Assembly (NCBI GenBank): GCA_025384855.1
Contig: JALAHT010000002.1
Span: 186,001-250,000, forward strand
Source of the DNA: Luteirhabdus salina
Lineage (GTDB): Bacteria > Bacteroidota > Bacteroidia > Flavobacteriales > Flavobacteriaceae
Direction: 5' to 3'
Length of the DNA: 64,000 bases
Part shown: one piece after another, positions 7,349 to 14,439 of the stretch
How the letters are laid out: each line of letters starts with the position of its first letter
Position numbering within the stretch: the first letter of the stretch is position 1
Translations under genes and position numbers: made by a program
The notes under the pieces: model-generated
The model's input: the letters and a program-made list of their open reading frames with translations, nothing else
Databases searched by the model: none
What the model was told of the DNA's origin: nothing

Positions 7349-9274
7349 CTAAAACTGAAGCGTTACGCCCAATCGTACATTTCTTCCTCTGGTTTGATAG
7401 CGATACAGTTCTTCATATGCTGAATTGAAGATATTTTCAATACCGACCGTAACCGTCATCACTTCATTTACAGGATGGGAAATGGTAGCATTCAACAAAC
7501 TGAACGCATCCAATGTCGTAACTTCTTCTTCAAAGGTATCTGGATTGAAGAAATTGTCTTCCCTATCGCTAACATACTGAAACGTTAGTCCGAATTGTGT
7601 TATCTGTTGAAGCGAATAGCCCAAGGATGCATTTACTTTGTGCTTTGGAATACGCAACGCGAAGCGTTTGTCTGGTTGGGTGAAGGTGTAGTTCGCCTGA
7701 AAATTCAATACTTCAAAAAAAGTATTGGCAACCTCTACTTCCACCCCATCGGTTTGAAAGGTTTCATCGATATTTCGATATTGGGAAATGCCTATTTCAG
7801 GATCTATAGCAACGAAATCTATATAATCACTCGATTCCCGATTAAAGTATAAAGCACTGAATCGAAATCCATTTTCTGCCGAAAGCTCAACGCCCCCTTC
7901 AATCGTTGTGTTTTCCTCGGGTAACAATTCGAGATTTCCATATAGCGGATCGTATAGCTGGTATAGTGAAGGCGTGATATAGGCGGTACTATACGAACCC
8001 AGTATTTTATAATCGAGCGCTTCCGTTTCAACCAAAAATGAAGGATTCATATTATATACAAATTTGCTATCGTATTCGCTATGATTGTTTAAACGAACTC
8101 CAGCATTCAACTGTAATCCAAAATCGGTTTCATACAATACATTCACATATGGATCAATAATGTTGAAATTGGCTTCTTCTTCATCCAACGCCTGTACAAA
8201 GTTGGTTTCCCCAAACGGAATCGTAAAAGTGTTTACGCTGCTCAAATTCACATTCAACCCCACCAACACACTAAAATCGGAACTAAACTGATGGTTCAAA
8301 TAGGTGTCCATACTATACACGTCGCTTTCGTATTTTGCAGGAAAACCCGATTCAATTTCACGCTCCAACCACGTAAAGCTATCGTTAAAGACATACGTTC
8401 CATTTTTATAGCGCCATTCGAAGTGACCACCAGTTTTCAACTGCTTTGTAATACTTCTATGCTCGGCATCGGTATAGCTAAAATCGTCAAAACCTGCCTT
8501 AAACTCATCAAAACTGAAAAACTGTGAAATCATTACATCATCAGAAAAGTGATAGCCTACATTAATTCTTCCATTAAAACGATTAAACACATCGCTCTCA
8601 AAAGCGTCTTCGTCCTCTGGAGCTGCAATGGCAGAAAGACCATCGGTATATCGATTTCCAAACTGGGTGTTGTAGAAAAAGTCTCCCAAACGACCATTTA
8701 CAGAAGCGCTATTTGTAAACTGTTGTAGCCTATACGAATCGTTTTCGGCAGATTGGTTGGTTCCTACCATACTGCTAAAGGTAGCGCTGATAGGCTTTTT
8801 AGCTGCCTTTTTAGTAGTAATGTTAATAACAGCCGTTCCAGCACCGCTTCCATACAACACACTGCTAGCACCTTTAATGATCTCGATTTTCTCAATAGTT
8901 TCTGTGGGAATCAATCGAAGATCGTAGTCATTTGCAATCTGCGACGCATCGGTAAGCGTTACGCCATCGACCATGATAACGACCTGCCGATTTCGTCCGC
9001 CACGAATGTAGTAGGCCAAATTCTGGCCGTCATTACTGCGGGCTCCATTGATTTCGATGCCGGAAACCTGATTTAAAAGATTGGCGACCGACATGCCCGC
9101 ATTTTGCTGAAGCGTTTCTTTGGAAATGGTGGTCACCACCTTCCCGCTGCTCTTTCGGGGTCGCTCGACCTTAGCGTCGATAAAGACCGAGTCTAGGGAT
9201 TGAACTGGTTTTTCTTGTGCATAAAAGGGTAGCCCTGCACAAAGGGCACTGATTAGAAATAGTGTTTTCTTCAT
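7349..9274 (-). CDS. btuB: TonB-dependent outer-membrane receptor, probably for cobalamin (BtuB-like)
   Basis: The 641-residue product has a signal peptide (about 1-19), a plug domain (about 40-150, with NLLNQVSGIEINGARSND, YYIRGG and IEIIKGASSVLYGSGA) and a 22-strand-type barrel ending in the aromatic residue required for BAM assembly (GVTLQF). There is no carboxypeptidase-like N-terminal extension, so it is not SusC-like. The ligand assignment rests on a cobalamin riboswitch in its leader and on the btuFCD-like operon on its other side. It should pass vitamin B12 or related corrinoids across the outer membrane using TonB-ExbBD energy. Confidence 0.88.
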   Translation of the reverse strand: MKKTLFLISALCAGLPFYAQEKPVQSLDSVFIDAKVERPRKSSGKVVTTISKETLQQNAGMSVANLLNQVSGIEINGARSNDGQNLAYYIRGGRNRQVVIMVDGVTLTDASQIANDYDLRLIPTETIEKIEIIKGASSVLYGSGAGTAVINITTKKAAKKPISATFSSMVGTNQSAENDSYRLQQFTNSASVNGRLGDFFYNTQFGNRYTDGLSAIAAPEDEDAFESDVFNRFNGRINVGYHFSDDVMISQFFSFDEFKAGFDDFSYTDAEHRSITKQLKTGGHFEWRYKNGTYVFNDSFTWLEREIESGFPAKYESDVYSMDTYLNHQFSSDFSVLVGLNVNLSSVNTFTIPFGETNFVQALDEEEANFNIIDPYVNVLYETDFGLQLNAGVRLNNHSEYDSKFVYNMNPSFLVETEALDYKILGSYSTAYITPSLYQLYDPLYGNLELLPEENTTIEGGVELSAENGFRFSALYFNRESSDYIDFVAIDPEIGISQYRNIDETFQTDGVEVEVANTFFEVLNFQANYTFTQPDKRFALRIPKHKVNASLGYSLQQITQFGLTFQYVSDREDNFFNPDTFEEEVTTLDAFSLLNATISHPVNEVMTVTVGIENIFNSAYEELYRYQTRGRNVRLGVTLQF

Positions 9275-9374
9275 CTAAAAGTGAATAAAACGGAAAAAAT
9301 AGATAGACAGTCAGAAACCTTAGAGTTCCATAATTTGCCTTAACCTTTGTCCCGAAAGTTTGACATTAATTAGT

Positions 9375-9550
9375 GGATCCTTGGCAGGTCTCCTGGCTCG
9401 CCCGTGGTGCACCTTCCCGTTCCGAACATTCAGAACAGTGGTTGAAGAAACACAAATTCGCTATCGCGAATCGGCTTACAGTTGCGGGAACAGCTCCGGA
9501 TTTTCACCGGATTCCCTTTTCAGTGCGATTCCTATTCTAAAATTGCACAC
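9375..9550 (-). ncRNA. Cobalamin (AdoCbl-type) riboswitch
   Basis: On the minus strand the RNA contains GGGAATCCGGTGAAAATCC, then GAGCTGTTCCCGCAACTGTAA (about 9515-9476), and finally the B12 box GCCAGGAGACCTGCC (9397-9383). These are the conserved core segments of cobalamin riboswitches. It lies in the leader of the TonB receptor gene and about 100 bases before its ATG. It would lower receptor expression when cobalamin is plentiful. It fills most of the 344-base gap between the two divergent uptake units. No strong intrinsic terminator was seen after it, which favours control of translation. Confidence 0.93.
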
Positions 9551-9562
9551 CAAAATCCGACG

Positions 9563-9570
9563 CAAATATA
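9563..9570 (-). promoter_or_regulatory. Predicted -7 element (TATATTTG) of the riboswitch/btuB transcript
   Basis: An exact TAnnTTTG match on the minus strand just before the riboswitch 5' end. It sets the likely transcription start near 9556, so the whole aptamer would be transcribed. No clear -33 TTTG is visible. Confidence 0.55.
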
Positions 9571-9607
9571 AAATTTTCCGAACGATAGCCGACCGAATAA
9601 AAACCGT

Positions 9608-9615
9608 TATTTTTG
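9608..9615 (+). promoter_or_regulatory. Predicted -7 element (TATTTTTG) of the btuFCD-like operon
   Basis: This TAnnTTTG match ends only three bases before the ATG at 9619, so the predicted transcript would be leaderless or nearly so. If it is the real promoter, the plus-strand operon cannot carry the riboswitch, which faces the other way. Confidence 0.4.
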
Positions 9616-9618
9616 GGC

Positions 9619-10755
9619 ATGCGAAAAATCTACTTCACCTTAGTAATTGCCTTCCTGTTTATAGGCTGTAAGGAAAAACCATCTAAAGACCAATCGGAAG
9701 CAACGGTAACCGAATCGTTTACGGTAATATATGCGGAGGGTTTTTCAGTTACAGAAAAGAAAGGGTACAAAGTGCTTACCATCCATAATCCGTGGCCTGG
9801 AGCAGATGTCGAATATCGCTATGCGTTGGTTGAAAAAGGTGGAAGCATTGAAGATGAAAAAGACTTCGATGCAGTGTTGGAAACGCCTGTAACAGATATA
9901 GTGGTGACCTCAACTACGCATATCCCCTCTTTGGAAATGTTGGGTGAAACGGAACGCTTGGTTGGCTTCCCCAACTTAGATTATATTTCAAGTGAAGAAA
10001 CCCGAAAACGGATAGCCGATGGTAAGGTAAAAGAATTAGGCAAAAATGAAAGCCTAAACACTGAAGTACTGATCGATTTAGCACCTGACGCCGTCGTTAC
10101 CTTCGCCGTGGAAAGTGCCAATAAAACTGTGGCTACGATCGAAAAAACAGGTATTCCGGTTTTGTACAATGCCGATTGGACCGAAACCCATCCGTTGGGA
10201 AAAGCGGAATGGATCAAGTTTTTCGGTTTGTTATTTAACAAGGAAAAACAAGCGGATAGCATTTTTACAAAGATTGAAACCGAATATCTAGCAGCAAAAA
10301 AGCTCGCACAGCAGGCTAGCGAAACCCCTACCGTCATGGCCGGCGCTATGTATAAAGATGTTTGGTACTTGCCGCAGGGCGATAGTTGGGCCGCTCAATT
10401 TATTGAAGATGCAAAAGGTAATTATCTTTGGGGTGAAAGTGAAGGTTCGGGCAGTTTGTCTTTAAACCTTGAATCGGTGCTGGAAAAAGCGAAAAATGCC
10501 GATATCTGGATCGCTCCTGGCCAATATGACCATATGGACCGCTTGTCGGAAGTACATGAAGTGTATGCTCAGTTTAAGGCGTTTCAAGAAAATCAAGTAT
10601 ATAATTATACGGCGAACAAAGGTGAAACAGGCGGTGTTATCTATTATGAACTGGCTCCAAACAGACCCGATTTAGTATTGAAGGATCTCATAAAAATCTT
10701 TCACCCTTCCCTCCTTCCGGATTACGAACTGTATTTTTTTAGTCAACTGAAATAA
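9619..10755 (+). CDS. btuF: Periplasmic cobalamin/siderophore-type binding lipoprotein (BtuF-like)
   Basis: The lipobox FLFIGC (Cys17) anchors a class III solute-binding protein of 378 residues. The fold is recognised from TTHIPSLEMLGETERLVG, NTEVLIDLAPDAVVTF, a long linking helix and PRPDLVLKD-like C-terminal strands, as in the BtuF/FhuD/FecB group. An N-terminal region of about 70 residues, with HNPWPGADVEYRYALV, precedes the first lobe and is common in Bacteroidota members. A TTG at 9613 is in frame, but the ATG at 9619 directly opens the signal peptide. The stop overlaps the permease start by one base. Confidence 0.85.
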   Translation: MRKIYFTLVIAFLFIGCKEKPSKDQSEATVTESFTVIYAEGFSVTEKKGYKVLTIHNPWPGADVEYRYALVEKGGSIEDEKDFDAVLETPVTDIVVTSTTHIPSLEMLGETERLVGFPNLDYISSEETRKRIADGKVKELGKNESLNTEVLIDLAPDAVVTFAVESANKTVATIEKTGIPVLYNADWTETHPLGKAEWIKFFGLLFNKEKQADSIFTKIETEYLAAKKLAQQASETPTVMAGAMYKDVWYLPQGDSWAAQFIEDAKGNYLWGESEGSGSLSLNLESVLEKAKNADIWIAPGQYDHMDRLSEVHEVYAQFKAFQENQVYNYTANKGETGGVIYYELAPNRPDLVLKDLIKIFHPSLLPDYELYFFSQLK

Positions 10756-11786
10756 TGCAATCCACCAGATCATATCGCAACCATTTTATCTTTTTAGGAG
10801 TTTTCTTTCTCTGTATTCTTCTATTAAATATCAGCTTGGGTTCGGTAGCAATACCTTTGGAAGCCGTCTTGCAGAGCCTTTTTGGCGGTGAAGTAGAAAA
10901 GGAATCCTGGCGCTTTATCATTACCGAATACCGATTACCCAAAGCGATAACCGCCATCATCGCCGGCGGTGGTTTGGCGATCGCCGGATTGTTGATGCAG
11001 ACGTTATTTCGAAATCCTTTGGCGGGACCTTTCGTACTCGGTTTAAGCAGTGGGGCCAGTCTGGGTGTTGCCATCCTGATTTTGGGCGCGGGGGCTTTTG
11101 GTGGGTATTTCAGCACCTTATTGTTGAATGAATGGTCGCTTGTAATCGCTTCCGCTTTTGGAAGTTTTTTGGTCCTATTGGCTGTGTTGGCCGTTACGTT
11201 TCGAGTGAAGGATACGATGGCGATACTAATCATCGGGCTAATGTTCGGAAGTGTTACATCTGCCGTGGTTGCTGTATTGTCATACTTCAGTAAGGCTGAA
11301 CAGTTACAGCAGTATATTTTCTGGAGCTTTGGAAGTTTGGGCGATGTGTCCTGGAGTGGCCTGGGTATTTTGAGTTTTTGTTTTTTAATTGGTTTGCTAT
11401 TGGCCCTGTATCAAAGCAAATCGCTTAACGCCCTGTTGTTAGGTGAAAACTATGCAAAAAGTATGGGGATACGGATGAAGCGTACCACCTTTGTCATTAT
11501 TCTTGCCACCAGTATTTTGGCTGGTGGGATTACCGCCTTTGCAGGTCCGATTGCCTTTGTAGGATTAGCGGTTCCACATCTTACGCGTCAATACTTCAAT
11601 ACTTCGAATCATTTGGTATTAATTCCCGCAGTATTGCTTTCGGGAAGCATCTTGATGTTGGTGTGCGATACGGTTGCGCAATGGCCCTTTCACGAATTTA
11701 CCTTACCCATAAATGCCATTACATCGCTTATCGGAGCACCGGTAGTGATTTGGTTGTTGGTGAGAAAACGTAAATTGTTGTTTTAA
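10755..11786 (+). CDS. btuC: FecCD-family ABC permease (BtuC-like)
   Basis: A hydrophobic 343-residue protein with about nine to ten membrane helices. It carries FecCD-family marks: EYRLPKAITAIIAGGGLAIA near residue 56, TLFRNPLAGPFVLGLSSGA near 90, and GPIAFVGLAVPHLTR near 265-280, the loop region that contacts the ATPase. It should form the transmembrane pore for cobalamin import with the neighbouring ATPase. It is coupled to both neighbours by one-base stop/start overlaps (TAATG). Substrate specificity is inferred from the nearby riboswitch-controlled receptor. Confidence 0.88.
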   Translation: MQSTRSYRNHFIFLGVFFLCILLLNISLGSVAIPLEAVLQSLFGGEVEKESWRFIITEYRLPKAITAIIAGGGLAIAGLLMQTLFRNPLAGPFVLGLSSGASLGVAILILGAGAFGGYFSTLLLNEWSLVIASAFGSFLVLLAVLAVTFRVKDTMAILIIGLMFGSVTSAVVAVLSYFSKAEQLQQYIFWSFGSLGDVSWSGLGILSFCFLIGLLLALYQSKSLNALLLGENYAKSMGIRMKRTTFVIILATSILAGGITAFAGPIAFVGLAVPHLTRQYFNTSNHLVLIPAVLLSGSILMLVCDTVAQWPFHEFTLPINAITSLIGAPVVIWLLVRKRKLLF

Positions 11787-12583
11787 TGGTACAGGATTAT
11801 TCACATAGACATAGCGTTCTCCAAACCAAAAACCTTTCCATTGGGTATTCAGGAAGACAATCCGTTACGGTAGGAGCCGATATTTCATTCGAATTACAAG
11901 AAGGTGAACTGATTGGTTTGGTAGGTGCCAATGGTATCGGGAAATCGACCTTACTTCGTACATTGACAGGAATGCAACCCGAATTAAACGGAAGCATTTT
12001 GTTGAAAGGGAAAGAGCTTTCACAGTATAGCAGCTTGGAATTGGCCCAACAACTAAGTGTGGTCTTAACCGAAGCGCCTTCTTCCAAAAATCTAACGGTA
12101 ATGGAATTGGTCTCTTTAGGACGGCAGCCCTATACCAATTGGATGGGTGCCCTTTCCACTTCCGATAAGAAAGCGGTACAGCAAGCGCTTATTAATACCG
12201 AAACAAAGACATTAGCCCACCGAAAATGCTTTGAATTAAGCGACGGTCAGTTGCAACGCGTCGCCATAGCAAGGGCCTTGGCACAGGACACTCCCTTGAT
12301 TGTGTTGGACGAACCCACTACGCATTTGGATCTATACCATCGTGCCTATATTTTGAAATTGTTGCGACAATTAGCAAAAGAAACGGATAAAACGGTGTTA
12401 TTTTCCACTCATGAAATTGATTTGGCGATTCAGCTTACCGATAAGATGATCGTAATGACCGAAGACGTCACCTACTTTTCAGATCCTTGCGATTTAATTG
12501 AAAAAGGCCGATTCGATAGTCTATTTCCGAAGGAAACCATCGACTTCGATAAGCAGACCGGACGATTTTCTATTAAAAAGTAA
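11786..12583 (+). CDS. btuD: ABC transporter ATP-binding protein (BtuD-like)
   Basis: This 265-residue nucleotide-binding subunit has Walker A GANGIGKST (47-55), Walker B with LIVLDEPTTHLD, a switch histidine in FSTHEID, and a signature loop reading LSDGQ rather than LSGGQ, a substitution tolerated in many importers. It should power uptake with the preceding permease and binding protein. It is the last gene of the operon; the start overlaps the permease stop by one base. The next gene is 98 bases away and unrelated. Confidence 0.88.
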   Translation: MVQDYSHRHSVLQTKNLSIGYSGRQSVTVGADISFELQEGELIGLVGANGIGKSTLLRTLTGMQPELNGSILLKGKELSQYSSLELAQQLSVVLTEAPSSKNLTVMELVSLGRQPYTNWMGALSTSDKKAVQQALINTETKTLAHRKCFELSDGQLQRVAIARALAQDTPLIVLDEPTTHLDLYHRAYILKLLRQLAKETDKTVLFSTHEIDLAIQLTDKMIVMTEDVTYFSDPCDLIEKGRFDSLFPKETIDFDKQTGRFSIKK

Positions 12584-12681
12584 GTAGTAATCGAAATTCA
12601 GGAATTCTGATTTCCTTTTCAAAAAAGGTTCGGCTTTAATTCGTAACTTTTTACCTTTACCATTTCAAAAGAAAACGACCC

Positions 12682-14004
12682 GTGAACGAAACCCTTCTAT
12701 TCCTTTTACTCGCCGCTGTTACCATGCTAATCGGTGCTTTTATTGGCAACCTCATTGCCAAATTGAAGCAAAAATCGGAAACCAGCAAGCTGGAAGAACG
12801 CATTACCCAACTTCAACAGCAGGAAGATAAACTGAATGAGCGGATGGATCTAGTTGTTCAAGAGCGTGAGGAAATTCGCAAGGAAAAAGAACGCCTTAAC
12901 AACGACCTTATTCGTCGCACAACCGAGTTTCACAATTTAGAGGAAAAGAATCGGGAGCAGAAGGCCGAGGTTGAAAAGCTTCAGGAAAAGTTCACAAAGG
13001 AATTTGAAAACCTTGCCAATAAAATCCTGGATGAAAAATCGAGCAAATTCACCAGACAAAACAAAGAAAGTCTAGAAATCTTATTGAACCCACTTCAGGA
13101 AAAAATAAAAACTTTTGAAAAGCGTGTGGAGGATACCAATAAGGAAAGCGTCGGTCGCCATAGTGAACTGAAAGCGGAAATCAAACAACTTTCAGAATTG
13201 AACCAACAGATGAGCAAGGATGCCGACAACCTCACCAAAGCGTTGAAAGGCGATAGCAAGATGCAGGGAAATTGGGGCGAACTTATCCTTACGCGTATTC
13301 TTGAAAAATCGGGTCTAGAGAAAGATCGGGAGTACACCATTCAGGATAGTCACACCACCGAAGAAGGCAAACGCCTTCAAACCGACGTACTGATTCATCT
13401 TCCAGACGGTAAGAAAATGATCGTCGACAGTAAGGTCTCCCTTACCCATTTCGAGCGGTTTGTTTCAGAAGAAGATGAAACCGAAAAACAACTTCACCTA
13501 AAACAACATATCGCCTCTATCAAAAGACATGTTGACCAACTTAGCGAGAAGAACTATCAATATTTGTTGGATGAAAGTCCCGATACGATTTTTATGTTTA
13601 TTCCGATAGAACCCGCATTCGCTATTGCTTCAGCCAACGAACCGAATCTGTACGAGCAAGCGTTCGATAAACAGGTGATTATCGTTACGCCTGCAACCTT
13701 ATTGGCAGCACTGCGATTGGTAGATAACCTTTGGCAGAACGATCGGCAGAAACAAAATGCGTTGGAAATCGCTAAGCAGGCTGGAGCTTTATACGATAGT
13801 TTCACAAATCTGACCGATGAACTGATCAAGGTTGGAAAGCAGATTGGGACCGTTCAGAATAGCTACGAAAGCGCCATGAAGAAGCTTACGGGACGAGGAA
13901 ATCTGATCCGTCGCGTCGAAAAGCTCAAGAAACTCGGTGCAAAGGCAAGTAAAACGATCGATAACAAATTGTTGAAGCGTGCAGAAGAGTTTGAAGAAGA
14001 ATAA
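12682..14004 (+). CDS. rmuC: DNA recombination protein RmuC
   Basis: One N-terminal membrane helix (about 4-25) is followed by a long coiled coil (about 30-160, KLEERITQLQQQEDKL and similar). The RmuC nuclease-like domain spans about 185-400, recognised from QGNWGELILTRILEKSGL, LQTDVLIHLPDGKKMIVDSKVSL and FMFIPIEPAF. In E. coli RmuC limits recombination between inverted repeats, and the fold is that of PD-(D/E)XK nucleases. The start codon is GTG at 12682. The 440-residue length is normal for the family. Confidence 0.92.
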   Translation: MNETLLFLLLAAVTMLIGAFIGNLIAKLKQKSETSKLEERITQLQQQEDKLNERMDLVVQEREEIRKEKERLNNDLIRRTTEFHNLEEKNREQKAEVEKLQEKFTKEFENLANKILDEKSSKFTRQNKESLEILLNPLQEKIKTFEKRVEDTNKESVGRHSELKAEIKQLSELNQQMSKDADNLTKALKGDSKMQGNWGELILTRILEKSGLEKDREYTIQDSHTTEEGKRLQTDVLIHLPDGKKMIVDSKVSLTHFERFVSEEDETEKQLHLKQHIASIKRHVDQLSEKNYQYLLDESPDTIFMFIPIEPAFAIASANEPNLYEQAFDKQVIIVTPATLLAALRLVDNLWQNDRQKQNALEIAKQAGALYDSFTNLTDELIKVGKQIGTVQNSYESAMKKLTGRGNLIRRVEKLKKLGAKASKTIDNKLLKRAEEFEEE

Positions 14005-14043
14005 TTGTCGTAGCTTTGAAAAAGGCTCTAAGTATCTATTTCA

Positions 14044-14409
14044 ATGAAAAGAATCCTATTTATCATTCTCGGCGTTATCCTAGCGGTGTACTTACTTTAT
14101 TTTGCCTTTGTCTACTTTGTACCCTATAGTGAAGGAACGCGTGCTGGCGAACTGATTAAGTTTAGTCATAAGGGTGTTATCGTAAAGACGTGGGAAGGTG
14201 AAATTAGCCAAGGTATTAGTGGGGCGCAGATATTTCAGTTTTCCGTGTTGGATGAAGAAGAGGAGGTTATTGAAAAACTTCAGGAATATCAGGGTAATTA
14301 TGTGAAGGTATCGTATGTAGAACGCTTCGGCACCTTTTTCTTTTGGGGCGACACCAAATACTTTATCACCAAAGTAGAAAAGGATCAATCGCCACACTTT
14401 AGACGTTGA
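14044..14409 (+). CDS. Small membrane-anchored protein of unknown function
   Basis: This 121-residue protein has one N-terminal hydrophobic helix (about 4-27) and a compact beta-rich soluble part with SEGTRAGELIKFSHKGVIVK and TWEGEI. It resembles small conserved Bacteroidota proteins that are sometimes misnamed 6-phosphogluconate dehydrogenase; nothing in it supports that enzyme. The helix probably leaves the domain outside the inner membrane. The last four codons and the stop form part of a terminator hairpin. It is convergent with carB. Confidence 0.65.
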   Translation: MKRILFIILGVILAVYLLYFAFVYFVPYSEGTRAGELIKFSHKGVIVKTWEGEISQGISGAQIFQFSVLDEEEEVIEKLQEYQGNYVKVSYVERFGTFFFWGDTKYFITKVEKDQSPHFRR

Positions 14410-14416
14410 TCCTTTT
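14378..14416 (+). terminator. Intrinsic terminator overlapping the 3' end of the preceding gene
   Basis: Perfect 11-base arms AAAAGGATCAA (14378-14388) and TTGATCCTTTT (14406-14416) surround a 17-base loop, followed by more T residues. The stop codon TGA (14407-14409) lies inside the right arm, so the left arm is coding sequence. The symmetry, with A and T runs at both ends, lets it also end carB transcription from the other side. Confidence 0.75.
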
Positions 14417-14439
14417 CGTTTTAGGTTTATTTGAAGCTA

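Noticed and set aside
10739-11233. Minus-strand open frame of 164 codons
   Set aside because: It is antisense to the BtuC-like permease and lacks any domain pattern.
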